64,000 nucleotides of DNA from Candidatus Peregrinibacteria bacterium UBA1369 (GTDB lineage Bacteria; Patescibacteriota; Gracilibacteria; UBA1369): the NCBI GenBank assembly GCA_002305925.1, contig DBRL01000014.1:75772-139771 (forward strand). Reading direction: 5' to 3'. The position numbers and the translations under genes were made by a program. Positions 51,222 through 61,800 of this stretch are shown one piece after another. The stretch's first letter is position 1. Each line of letters opens with the position of its first letter. The notes under the pieces are model-generated. The model searched no databases, was not told the DNA's origin, and was given only the letters and a program-made list of their open reading frames with translations.

Positions 51222-51935
51222 CTATTTCTTCGGCTGATCCCGATGTTTTTCCGGATGATGTGCGGCGCCCTTGTGATGGCGGCGTTTCTTCAGATATCCG
51301 GCGGCCAGGATGCCGACCGCGACGACAAAGATACCCAGTGAGACGTAAAAATAGGTCTGGCGCCAGTCGGCCGGTTTCTTGGGCAGGTCGGCGAGTTTTG
51401 GAATTTCGCGGGGGTTATCTGTTACGGTGAGGAAGGTTTTAATGCCGATGCGGGCGTTACTGCGAATAGTAATGCCTGAATCAAGTGCTTCATCTTTAGT
51501 ATTAAGTTTTTCCGCCATGATAGTGCCGCGGTATTCCTGGTGCGCTGTATTTTCGGGAATGTTGATGACAAAGTCGATGACGGTTTTTTCTCCCGGACCC
51601 AAGTCAATAATGATTTCTTCTTTGTTGTTGAAGCTCACCCATTTTGCAAACTCTTTTCTCTCGCTTTCGTAAGCGGCTGCTACTTCATCCCCCTGATTGT
51701 TTATAACCATGTCGGTAGCGTACACTCTGGTAGAGATTGTTGTGTTAGAGTGGTTTATCACTGTTAGTTTGTCGGTGATACTTTGGCCAGGCAGACTTTC
51801 GTGGACGAAGTAAGTGGGTCGGATTCCGTTTGGTTCCGTGGGATACGCTTCCATCCCTTGGAAAGACAGTGCTTGTATCTGAAAAGGCAGGCTTATGAAA
51901 AATAAGGTGCAAGCAATGGTGATGTTTTTATGCAT
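51222..51935 (-). CDS. DUF916-like secreted membrane-anchored protein
   Basis: A 237-residue protein: signal peptide (about 1-22), a beta-sandwich ectodomain (GQSITDKLTVINHSNTTISTRVYATDM..., KWVSFNNKEEIIIDLGPGEKTVIDFVINIPENTAHQEYRGTI), a transmembrane helix (about 190-212) and a His/Lys-rich tail. The pattern of D-x-V-x-N-N/S and I-P-x-N-x-x-P/H-G-x-Y-x-G is like DUF916 proteins found with WxL surface systems. Three paralogues lie in this cluster. Confidence 0.7.
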   Translation of the reverse strand: MHKNITIACTLFFISLPFQIQALSFQGMEAYPTEPNGIRPTYFVHESLPGQSITDKLTVINHSNTTISTRVYATDMVINNQGDEVAAAYESERKEFAKWVSFNNKEEIIIDLGPGEKTVIDFVINIPENTAHQEYRGTIMAEKLNTKDEALDSGITIRSNARIGIKTFLTVTDNPREIPKLADLPKKPADWRQTYFYVSLGIFVVAVGILAAGYLKKRRHHKGAAHHPEKHRDQPKK

Positions 51936-51940
51936 GTGGC

Positions 51941-52615
51941 TTAATTGGCGGTGATGGTATAAGTGACAGTGGTGAAGTATTCCCCGTCAATCATTGTTTG
52001 TTCGGGATTGGGAGGAGTTTTGAAGACGAAGGCCAGTCCCATGGAAAACGTGTCATGATATCCTGTCGGGTTATGAGGAGCTGAGATGAGAGGCAGACTG
52101 CCAATTTCAGGAAAAAAATGATAATAGTCGTCCGAGTATGTTTCTGCGTTATCGCGGACTTGATTGTAGGATAATTTTTGGGCGATATGCGATACCACTT
52201 CTGGGTAGGGGTTAGTACTGTCCAGGGTGATGTTTTCGTCAGGATTGTTATTAAAACTGAGTATGCCAATGGCTGTGTGAGGGATGGTGTATCCGGCTTT
52301 TTCCTTATGAACGAGGTCCGTGATTTCTATTTCGACTTCAAAACCACCGTCGCTTCTAATGTCTGCAATTGAGAGGGCTTGCCCAAGAGGATAATTGAAA
52401 ACTATGGCAAGTCGATCGCCCGAGGAAGATGTGAATTTGGGATTTTCTCTAGAAATTTGTAGCGGGGGTAACATGGTCAGGCAGTCAACTACGCAGCTTA
52501 CAATAGCTACTGAGCCGGTTACGTCAGCCGCCAGGCCCAATGAGTAGCCGCTTACCAGCAGGTTGAGAGCAAGAACAGGTAATAGTACACTAGCTTTTAT
52601 TTTTTTTAGAAACAT
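51941..52615 (-). CDS. secreted beta-rich protein, WxL-like C-terminus
   Basis: A 224-residue secreted protein with a signal peptide (1-30, VLLPVLALNLLVSGYSLGLA), two Cys near 40-45 and a beta-rich body. It ends EYFTTVTYTITAN, resembling the ends of WxL-type cell-surface domains but without the WxL motif. It overlaps the next gene upstream by 26 bp. Confidence 0.65.
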   Translation of the reverse strand: MFLKKIKASVLLPVLALNLLVSGYSLGLAADVTGSVAIVSCVVDCLTMLPPLQISRENPKFTSSSGDRLAIVFNYPLGQALSIADIRSDGGFEVEIEITDLVHKEKAGYTIPHTAIGILSFNNNPDENITLDSTNPYPEVVSHIAQKLSYNQVRDNAETYSDDYYHFFPEIGSLPLISAPHNPTGYHDTFSMGLAFVFKTPPNPEQTMIDGEYFTTVTYTITAN

Positions 52616-53738
52616 GAACCAGAAGTTTTTGATTTGGTTTCAGGGAATATGGTGGGCGGAGACTGTTAATTCTGGCCAGTTTTTTCCAATTCATCTGGTG
52701 TTTTTCAGCGATTTCAATAAGCGTTTCGTTGCCCTCAACTTGATAGTTCGTGCATTCTTTGAGGTATTTGCGGGATGAATACATTGAAAGGCTCAGCACT
52801 AGAATGAGAATTGCCAAAATGGTTGTAAATCCGTAGACTAACGGCCAGCTAAAAACTGTATCTGTTCTTCCCTCTTTAATTTGAGTGATTAGTTCGTACT
52901 CGTTTTTAATGCCGTTGAAAGCCTTGAGTTCACCTTCCAGTTGGGCAGACAATTCACCAAAAAATGGTACATCGCTGAACTCGATCTTTTTTGTAATGGA
53001 CGTGCCTGGGAGCATTCTGAATTGGGGGATGCTCAATTCCACTACCTTGGGTTCTGCGAAAGGGGAGTTGGTGGTAACGTTAATTTTTCCTTCAAAAGAC
53101 ATCAAAACATTGCCATCATTATTGATGGTAAGCGTGTAGACTTTTTCGTCTGGAAGAAAACCAAATGGTGTGACTCTATAGTCGTTTAATACCGTGCCGG
53201 CGACATTTATAGTTAAGGCAACAACGTTGCGGCTTTGAACGGTCACGCCAAACGATGGCGCCGGCGTGTTATCGTCCTGCTCAGCTCGACCATGGGTTAT
53301 GGAAATTCCTCCATAGTAGCTGCCTGGGTAGGTGTCAGCCGGGACATTGATAGTGAATGGGATGATTTGTGCGGTTCCGGCGGGGACGTTAATGTTGGTT
53401 TGATCAAAAGCGATCCATGTGTTGATGACATTCGTTGGGTCGGATACGTTTTTAAAAACTATATGCTGCTGGTTGTTAATTTCTGAGTCTACTGCAGCCA
53501 GACTGTATTTTTTATCTAAGGTGGTTCTGTTTACAAAAGTTAATTTGCTTTCGGCTTTATTTCCGGGGGATATGTTGAAATTAAAATCGGATTTTTCTTC
53601 CAGTGTTCCCGGAAGGAAGTATTCCCTGTCGCTGCTGTTGTCAATAAAATAGGGTGCTGCCTGCACCGTACTGAAAATTGCCAATAAAGAGGCGGTGATG
53701 AGTGCGGCGAACGTACGGTTTTTGAGTCTGGAAGTCAT
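52590..53738 (-). CDS. DUF916-like protein with C-terminal LysM after the membrane helix
   Basis: A 382-residue protein with signal peptide (about 1-27), a two-part beta-sandwich ectodomain (about 35-290; DTYPGSYYGGISI is the family hallmark), one transmembrane helix (about 305-325, VYGFTTILAILILVLSLSMYSSRKYLK) and a C-terminal LysM domain (about 335-380; NYQVEGNETLIEIAEKHQMNWKKLARIN). The charges after the helix predict that LysM lies inside the cell, which is odd for a peptidoglycan-binding domain. ATG 53738 is preferred over an upstream start because it directly precedes the signal peptide. Confidence 0.75.
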   Translation of the reverse strand: MTSRLKNRTFAALITASLLAIFSTVQAAPYFIDNSSDREYFLPGTLEEKSDFNFNISPGNKAESKLTFVNRTTLDKKYSLAAVDSEINNQQHIVFKNVSDPTNVINTWIAFDQTNINVPAGTAQIIPFTINVPADTYPGSYYGGISITHGRAEQDDNTPAPSFGVTVQSRNVVALTINVAGTVLNDYRVTPFGFLPDEKVYTLTINNDGNVLMSFEGKINVTTNSPFAEPKVVELSIPQFRMLPGTSITKKIEFSDVPFFGELSAQLEGELKAFNGIKNEYELITQIKEGRTDTVFSWPLVYGFTTILAILILVLSLSMYSSRKYLKECTNYQVEGNETLIEIAEKHQMNWKKLARINSLRPPYSLKPNQKLLVHVSKKNKS

Positions 53739-53781
53739 GTTTGTGGTTGGTCTTTGTTTGTTGTGTGCGATTTCTTGAAAC

Positions 53782-53810
53782 AAGAGGCCTGCGTTAGAAG
53801 CAGGCCTCTT
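53782..53810 (-). terminator. hairpin after the 53823-54548 gene
   Basis: A 10-11 bp perfect stem (AAGAGGCCTGC / GCAGGCCTCTT) with a 7-base loop, 13 bp past the stop codon of the leftward gene. Only a weak T-run follows. Likely terminator or mRNA-stabilising hairpin. Confidence 0.6.
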
Positions 53811-53822
53811 GCGAGTAATAGA

Positions 53823-54548
53823 CTAGAGAATGCTATAGGTAACGGTCGAAGTAAAGGTTCCTGTATGTGCGAGGTTGGCTGGCAAGGCAAGATTGTAATC
53901 AACGTCAACTGAGACTGTTCCTTCGAAGCCATTGGTGTAGCTAAGAATGGTAGCAGCTGCTGCGGGGACATTGGTGGTGGGATTGATCAGATAGGCATTT
54001 GTGTCTTCTCCACCGTTGCGAGCAGAACCTGTGCTGCCGGCAAAATAATTGTTCTGACCGTTGAGCACCGTTGAGTATGAGCTGGATCCTTGGGCAAGTG
54101 TAGCGCCACTTTCATCAATATTGCTGGTGATGATAGAGAAGAGGGCGTAATAGGGAGTACCGTCTGTGGTAACAAGTTCATCGGTGCCAGATAAGAACTT
54201 GGTTGCTCCTACGGTAACTGAAACTGGCGAGCCCGTTTCCAGTCCGCAGGAATAGGGTGTGTCGGAGGTTAGTTGGACCGTTTGAACATCTAAGTTGGTT
54301 ACGCCAGGTGCGAAGAGGGCGCTGTTTTGAGGGTCATACGCTGCATCATTGGTGCTAAGCACGGTTCTAACAGATGTTGGAGTTTCACCAATGCGGAAGT
54401 TCTCAAACACTGTTTCACCAAAGGTGTCTGTTTGTGTGGGACACTCAATTTGCTGGGTTCCAACGGCGGTCTCCTGCGCAAATACCGCGGCGACGCCCAT
54501 GTTGGCGACGACGGCCGTAAGTGCTAAATATGTTGCAAGCTTTTTCAT
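53823..54548 (-). CDS. abundant secreted surface protein, WxL-like
   Basis: A 241-residue secreted protein: signal peptide 1-24 (LATYLALTAVVANMGVAAVFA), then a Thr/Ser/Asn-rich beta-sandwich body with a Cys pair (about 35 and 105), ending LAHTGTFTSTVTYSIL. It has its own strong promoter at 54584-54612 and a strong hairpin after it, so it is probably highly expressed: a candidate surface-layer or fibre subunit. No known family can be named. Confidence 0.7.
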   Translation of the reverse strand: MKKLATYLALTAVVANMGVAAVFAQETAVGTQQIECPTQTDTFGETVFENFRIGETPTSVRTVLSTNDAAYDPQNSALFAPGVTNLDVQTVQLTSDTPYSCGLETGSPVSVTVGATKFLSGTDELVTTDGTPYYALFSIITSNIDESGATLAQGSSSYSTVLNGQNNYFAGSTGSARNGGEDTNAYLINPTTNVPAAAATILSYTNGFEGTVSVDVDYNLALPANLAHTGTFTSTVTYSIL

Positions 54549-54583
54549 GTTTTTGTTTTGGTTAAAACGTAAAGCTTCAAAAC

Positions 54584-54612
54584 ATAATATCTTTATTCCC
54601 GATTTTTGTCAA
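54584..54612 (-). promoter_or_regulatory. strong promoter for the secreted protein gene
   Basis: On the minus strand, TTGACA (54612-54607), exactly 17 bp, TATTAT (54589-54584). It lies in the 65-bp gap after the LysM gene's stop codon. Confidence 0.75.
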
Positions 54613-54613
54613 G

Positions 54614-55849
54614 TCAGTGGGAGTGTTTGGAGGGGGTGCGGTTACGCTTGACGGGGGAATTCTCTTTGGTGGTGGTTACTGGTGCTTTTTCCTTGGGAAA
54701 AGGCAGGTTTAGTGTGTCACCGGGGGATATTGTATAGGGTTTTTTCAATTTGTTCAATTTGGCGACGGTTTTCCAGTTGAGGCGATAGGTGTCGGCGATG
54801 GAAAGCAGTGTTTCGCCCTTGCTGACGCGGTGGGTGAAGGTTTCGGAGAGGCGGGCGCGCAGGTAGCGGCGCCGGTAGTGTTCGGCTACAATCAGGATAA
54901 TGATCAGCAGCAGGAAGGAGATAATGCAGGGCCAGGGGACGATGCTAAACTCCAGTTGTCGTGTCAGTGTGTCCAGCAGCACCATTTGGCCGGTGGCGGC
55001 GTTGAATTCATATACTTCCAGTTCGAGGGTGGCGCGATAGCCGCCCCAGAGAGGCGGATTGGTGAAATGCAGGCCTTTTTCCAGGGTCTGTCCCTGCAGG
55101 ACGGTCAGGTCGTTGGCGGCCATTTGATAGGGTTCCGCCAGCATGGTGCCCTCGATGGACAGCAGAGCCTGGCCGAAAAGCAGCACGTTGCTGTTGTTGC
55201 TGAAAAAGAAGTGAAAACAGGGCTCCCCGTCGCGCTCGTGCATCGAGAAATCATCCAGGCTGTAGCGCAGACTTTTGCGCCCCGGGACAGAAATGATTAC
55301 CGGCTCGATCAGCCGCGGGACGATGCGCACCTGGCTGTCGGTGAGATCGGTGCCGATTTCGGCAACCAGGCCGCCCTGGAAGGTGCCCGGGGCAGTGTTT
55401 TCCGGAATGCTGATGCTATAGGGAACGAAAGTGGTGGCGCCGGCCTTGACCGTGACGGTCTCCCGGTCGAAGCGTACCCATTGCCCGATATTGTTGCGCG
55501 GGCGGCTGGCCAGCTGAAAGGCGATGGTGCCATCCCCGCCCTGCAGGGAATCGACGGCGTAAACGCGGATATTGTAGTCCTGGTCGGGGGAAAAATTGCG
55601 GATGGTCAGCACGTCCTCGACCGATCTGGTCGGCTTGATCTGATAGACCAGGGGAGGTTTGCGGCGGTTTAAGTTTTCATTGGGGTTGAGTTCGAGCATG
55701 ATGCTCTGGGGACCGCTCTCGGCGGCCAGGGCGGGGGGAGCGACGGAGTGCTGCTCGCCGCAGGTACCCAGCGGCGTAAGGCTGAGCAGCAGCGCGGTCA
55801 GCAGCAGAGAGATGTTGGCGACGGGCCGGATTGTGGGGCTACTGTTCAT
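54614..55849 (-). CDS. DUF916-like protein with C-terminal LysM after the membrane helix (second copy)
   Basis: A 411-residue paralogue of the 52590-53738 protein: signal peptide (about 1-35), beta-sandwich ectodomain (SVEDVLTIRNFSPDQDYNIRVYAVD..., IPENTAPGTFQGGLVAEIG), a transmembrane helix (about 310-332, IISFLLLIIILIVAEHYRRR) and LysM (about 343-388; HRVSKGETLLSIADTYRLNWKTVAKLNKLKKPYTISPGDTL). The RRRYLRAR run after the helix again predicts LysM inside. It lies 13 bp downstream of the TIG giant on the same strand. Confidence 0.78.
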   Translation of the reverse strand: MNSSPTIRPVANISLLLTALLLSLTPLGTCGEQHSVAPPALAAESGPQSIMLELNPNENLNRRKPPLVYQIKPTRSVEDVLTIRNFSPDQDYNIRVYAVDSLQGGDGTIAFQLASRPRNNIGQWVRFDRETVTVKAGATTFVPYSISIPENTAPGTFQGGLVAEIGTDLTDSQVRIVPRLIEPVIISVPGRKSLRYSLDDFSMHERDGEPCFHFFFSNNSNVLLFGQALLSIEGTMLAEPYQMAANDLTVLQGQTLEKGLHFTNPPLWGGYRATLELEVYEFNAATGQMVLLDTLTRQLEFSIVPWPCIISFLLLIIILIVAEHYRRRYLRARLSETFTHRVSKGETLLSIADTYRLNWKTVAKLNKLKKPYTISPGDTLNLPFPKEKAPVTTTKENSPVKRNRTPSKHSH

Positions 55850-55862
55850 GGTCCGGAGGTGG

Positions 55863-58800
55863 CTAAAGCGGGTTGGTATTGAGGTCGATGCTGAGCAGGG
55901 TGCGGTAATTACCGGCGGTTAGTCCGGTGATGTTGGCGAAGTCAATCATCAGGTTGAGGCCAAAAGTGCTGCTGCCCTGCAGGGGGTTGTCGCTGTTGCC
56001 GCTGGGGACGTTGCGGCTGTCGAAGAGGGTGATGGGGGCGGCCAGGGTGCGGTCTTCCGCCGGGTCGGCGTGGACATAGGTGGTCCGGTCGGTCAGTGAT
56101 TGGCCGTCCTGCAGATAATTGGCCATAAACTGGGCGATCTCGGCGGCGTTAAAGGTATTGAAGCTGTTGACCAGGGCGGATGTCGCGATGAAAATTCTTT
56201 CGAGAGGCAGACAAACCGTCTGGGTGCGGCAGAAACCGTCGGTTTGCAGAGTGAGCACAAAGTCATAAACAGTGCCGCGGCCTTCCTCGACCGAGACGGT
56301 GAGGGTGGGGGAGAAATTGGGTTCGCTGGCGCCAGTGTTAACGTCGGGGAAGGAGAAGTCGGTCGGCGGGGTGAAGGTGATGGTGCCGCTGACGGTGGCC
56401 AGAACATTGGCGATGGTGGCGCCGTAATCAGTGACAATCGACTGTACCGGCTCGATGATGATGTTGTCGTAGCCCGGGTCGGCGCTGGCGGAGGAGTGGG
56501 TGATCAAGTCGATGGAAGTACCGTCGATAATACCATTGTCCAGGGCGGCGGTGTTGACATACTGCCAGGTGTTCCAATTGGTATCGTCAAAGGTCACTGT
56601 CGTTTCCTGGGGGGTGAGCGGAGTTTCGTCCGGGCTGAGAATCAGGCGGCTATCGATCGCGTTGATGGTTATTGTTACATCATCTGTTGGCTGACTGGTT
56701 AGACGGATGCCGTAAGAATCGCTGCTGCTTCCCTCGACGACATTGATCTCATTCTTTTCCAGTTCAACGCCGTTGATGGTCACCGGTACATAATGATGAT
56801 AGGTGGTGGGGTTGAACTGCGGGGTGATGATGTTGTAGAGCAGGTTGGGATAGCCGCTGACCTGGTTCTGGTGGAGGGGATCGGCGTCAACCAGGCGCAG
56901 ACAATATGAGCCGCTGGCATTGGATGTCGGGGCCAGGGAGTATTCGATTTCGGTAAATTCATTTTGACCCAGGCTGATGCGGCCGGTGGTGGCGGAACCG
57001 TCTTTCATTTCACCGGCGCGGAAATAGGTGTTGTTGTCGTAAAGCAGGCCGGTGACGTTGCTGGTGGGGTCGCCGTCAGTGATATTGGTGGAATCGACCA
57101 GTTCAAAGTCGGTATTGGGGATGTCACTCCAGGTGTAGAGGTCATTGGAGGCGTAATTACAATAAAGCGGATCGACATTGGGAGAGGATTGCAATTTGAA
57201 ATTCTGGCGGGTGGTGGAATTGAATTCATAGAGCCAGTCGCCATCCGTCATTTCGCGAACCAGATAGCCGCGGCCGATTGCCGGGAAGAAGGTGGTGCCT
57301 TTGATGCTGGTGCTGTCCACTTCCGGGAAGAGCAGTTCGTCGTAAACCGAATCGCGTGTAAAGGTGTCCAGATGAATGCGCATCAGTTTCCAGGTGTGGG
57401 TATTGCGGACGCGGTTTAGACGGCCAAGAGGAAGATAGGCGTAACCGTTGACGCGATCGATGGAGGCGTAGCCGTAGAGTCTCTCCGTGTTCTGGAACGG
57501 CGGTAGATAGACATATTCGCCATGGAAATCGTAGTCTGCGGTCAGACTGGGCGGATTAAGGCTGAGGCGGGAGATCACCTCAAAGGTACGGGTCGGGTCG
57601 ATGTCAACTTTGGTCAGGAAGGCTTTTTGATTGGCCTCGTCATAGCCCGGGGCGTTGAAATCGGTGGAGCCGGCGAAATAGGCAAAGCCCTCAACCGGAT
57701 CGATGACGGATGCCTGGATGCCGACAGTTTCGTTGGGGCTGGTGGAGGAAAGCGGGACCAGGGCGATTTCATCGACTTTGACCGGAGCAAGCGAGGTGTC
57801 GACATTGAGGTCAATCTTGAAAATCTTTTGCGGATAGCCGCCGCTGACATAGAGGAATTGATTGGTCAGATCGATCAGCGATGAGGTGGCGAAGGTCTGA
57901 CTGTTTTCCAATTGCAGTTCGCCGACCAGGTTCATGGCTTCGGTGCGGCCGTTGAGGCTGATTTTTTGCACGCCGATATATACTATGGGGTCACCCATGA
58001 TCACCGGGGTGCCGACGGTGAGATAGAGGAAACCATTATCCAGGTCGATTTCGGCGTCGAGGCTGCTCTTGGCGGAGATTACGGGTTGAGCGAAAACGTC
58101 GATCACCGTGCCGGTGAGCAGGTCTACTTTGTAAACGCGGGTCAGACCGGTGTCGTCGAAGTAGGGGGTCAAAACGAAGTACATCAGATCGTTCTCACTA
58201 TCGATGAACATGCGGCTAATCAGATGGGTGCCGCCGTCGATGGGAGCGTCAATATCGTCCGGAGTGGCGGGGCTGAAATTGACGGTAGCCGGGAATTCGA
58301 AATTGGTGGGTGGCAGGGTCAGGTCGGTCAAATTGTAACGGTAAATACGGGCTTTGCTGTCGGCGCGGTTGGGCGTGGCCAGATAGAGCGTCGAGGTTTC
58401 TTCATCGATGGCGAAGCCGGGGAAGGCGCGCAAAGAAGAAATGCCTTCGGGGGACTCGGCCGGCAGAGGACGAGGTCCAATCTGGGCGCGGCCGGAGAGG
58501 GCAAATTCGTCATTGCGGGCGAAACTGCTGGCCTGTTCGAGCAGACGGGTGATGCCCAGGCGGAGGCGGAAGCCAATTCCATTGAGGGCCTGGTACAGTG
58601 GAGTGCTGGTGTCGGCTATTGGTGTGGCCGTCAGTTCGCTGCCGTCATCGTTGCGGAAGCGGTAATTAAGTACGGAAGTCATGGCCAGGGGCTCGATTTC
58701 CAGGTTGACGGTGCCCTCGATGGTGACGGCGTTGGAGCTGGCTCCGGCGGCGATGGTGGCGCCGATGGTTGAGCTGGCGGCGTCAAAGGTGGACGGGCCG

Positions 58801-61800
58801 GTGCTCCAGACCAGGAAGCAGGCCGTGCCCCAGGTGTCGGTGGTGGCGATACCGGTTGCACCGATGTCATAAATGTTGCTGCAACCCGTGCTGCGGATGA
58901 GCAGATCTGTGGCGGGGTCAGGCTCCAGATTGACTTCCCGTCCGACAATCAAGTTTCCGGTGAGGCTTTCGATGGCCCGGACTCTGATCAGGGAGGCATG
59001 CATCGGGCTGAGATTGCTTTCCTGATAATAGGTGGGATTGATCTGTTCGATGCGGTAGGCGAAGATTTCGATGGTGGAGGCCTCCGGGTCGGCCGGTGGT
59101 GGGATGTAGGTGAAGCCGTCCTCAAGAGTGTCGGAGCCGCCGCCGGTGACTACGGTGACGTCAACGGGACCTTCGGTACTCGGTGGGGTGACCGCCGTGA
59201 TGGTCGTTGGGTTGACTACGATTACGTCGGTGGCAGTGGTTTCTTCGGCAGGGGAATGAGTCATGAAAACCGTGGGGGTTCCGTAAAAATTGGTACCGGT
59301 GATGGTGATGGCGGTTCCGCCGACGGTGGAGCCGTTGTCGGGGGTGACCAGGGTTACTGTGGGAGGGTCAAAGTATGTAATGGCGTTTTCCAGGGTGTCA
59401 CTACCCGTTCCGGTGGTGACGGTGACGTCGTAGGTGCCTGCGGTGAGGGCGGGCAGGTTACAGGTAAGAGTTGAAGAACTGACTACTACCGGAGAGGAAC
59501 AGGTTGTGCCGCCAACACCGCCCGTGCCGCCAATGGTGGCCTCGATAAAGTCTGGGTCTTCGGAATAGAAATTGGTGCCGCTGATGGTGACCGATTCAGT
59601 GCTGCCGGCACCCACCTCGTCCGGTGTGATCGAATTGACCGTTGGCGGGGCAAAGGTAACGGTAAAGGCATTGGACAACGTTCCAACCTGTCCGTTACCA
59701 TTGGTGACTACCAGATTCCAGGCTCCTCTTTCGGCTCCGTTCAAATTAAGGTCGCAGTCAAAGCTGTCTTCACTGGGGGGGATATTGTCGACGAAATTTC
59801 TCACATTGGAACAGCTGATGTCGCTTTGGCCGGTGAGGGTGATTTTGGCTGAGATTGGGGCCACAAAATTGAACCCTGTTACAGTAACGGTATAGGCGGT
59901 CTGGTCGTTTGGACCGTTATCCGGCGTGATGACGCCTGGTTCCGGAGGATCGATGTATTCATATCCCTCGATGGCTGTGACCGACATCAGGTTGGGGTTG
60001 GTAACGGTGACGTCCTTGAGGCCGATGGTATGCGGCGGTGTTTCCACTTCCAGCTGGGTCGGGCCTAGATAGGTGACAAGAGAGGAATAGACTCCGTCAA
60101 AATCGACGTCGGCACCGTCCTCGAAATAAGTTCCGGTGATGATAATAAGTTCGCCGCCGGCGACCAGACCAATGGACGGGTCAATGTCGGTGATGGTCGG
60201 TTGGGGGTAGGTGACATCGAAACCCTTGAAGAGTATACCCTGCTGGGTGTCGGGGTTGCGGACAACAACATTATAGCTCCCAACAAAAGCTTCGTTGAGA
60301 TCGAGGTCACAGGTCAACTGTGTCGAGCCGATGAAACTGACGTTGGTGCAGGAGAGGGGAGTTTCTCCTAGGTAGAGCGTGACAGTTGGGGTGGCCACGA
60401 AATTGGCTCCGTTGACGACCACGCCGGTAAGGCTTTCCTGATTGTGGCCTGTGTTGGGTACGATTGACCTGACCGAGGGGGCGGGGACATAGGTAAAGGC
60501 TGAGGTGAGGACGTCGGATTGGGTGTCGGGGTTGGTGACAGTTACGTCGACGGTGCCCGTGCCGGCCGGTGTTTCGGCCTCGATGGTGGTATCACTAATG
60601 AAGGTGACGCTGGCGGCGGGGTTGGCGCCGAAATAAACCGAGGGAGTGTCGACAAAGTTGTCTCCGGTAATGGTGACTACGGTACCGCCACTGGCAAAAC
60701 CGAAATCAGGGTCGATGTCGGTGATTTCCGGGGGGGCGAGAGTTACTTCGAAGCCTGCTTCCAAGCCGCCGACTTGCAGATCGGGGTTGATAACTTCTAC
60801 GTTATAAAATCCGACTGTGGCCCCGTTAAGATCGAGGTCGCAGGTCAATTGCGTTGAATCGACATAGGTCAGATTGGTACAGAAAATGCTGGTGCGCCCC
60901 AGACTGATTCTGGCTGTGGGCGCGTCAACAAAATTGGCCCCGTTGATTATCACTCCGGTGATCGACTGCTCGTTGTGACCGTAGTCGGGGATGATGGAGG
61001 TGATTGTTGGTGCCGGAATGTAGGTGAAGGCTGAAGTAAGTACGTCTGATTGCCCGTCGAAATTCATCACGGTCAGGTCAACTGTTCCGGTGCCCGGGGG
61101 GGAAGTTGATTCAAGGGTGGTGCTGTTGAGCAGTGTTGTAGCTCCAGCTAAATTGGCGCCGAAATACACGTATGGTGCTTCTTGGACTGGGGTTCCCGCC
61201 GCGCCCACCACTGGCGGGGTGGCGGCCGCCTTGGCCACAAGAATGGTGTTGGTACTGGGGTCGATGATACCGGAATTATTGTAGAGATAACTGATCTCTG
61301 TACTGCTCAGGGCGCGGTCGTAGATGCGGGTCTGGTCAATTTCTCCCCAGAGTCCCTGAAAGCCGCTGAAGGTCTGTTTGGCCATCTGTAGATTTATGGT
61401 GGGAAGGGTCGTGCGCATGCCATAATTGGAACTGCTGGAGGTGTTGCGCAGTGTCCCGTCCACATAAATACGCAGGTAATTGTATCCGCCGCTGCGCGTG
61501 TTGGTGACCACGATGTGATGCCATTGATTGTCGTACAATCCCAGGTTGCTGGTTTGCAGCGATCTTTCGGTGGTGTTGGCGGCGTTGCGGACGTAATAGC
61601 GGACTGTCTGTGAAGGGAAGTCCACCAGATAACTTTTGTCATAGCTGCCGTTTTCCTCCCAGAGATTGAAAAGGGTGGGATAGGAGGAGCCCTGGGAAGT
61701 GTCAAATTTGATCCACGCTTCCATGGTGTGCTCGGCTTCCGTGCCGCTGGGATTGAGCGTCTGTTTGACGCCAAAATTGATATAATCCGGGTCGCCCTGG

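Noticed and set aside
54830..55672. 280-residue plus-strand ORF
   Set aside because: Antisense of the DUF916-LysM gene, Gly/Gln/Asp-rich artefact composition.
57912..58772. 286-residue plus-strand ORF over the TIG giant
   Set aside because: Antisense in a GC-rich repetitive coding region; no promoter, start context or domain.
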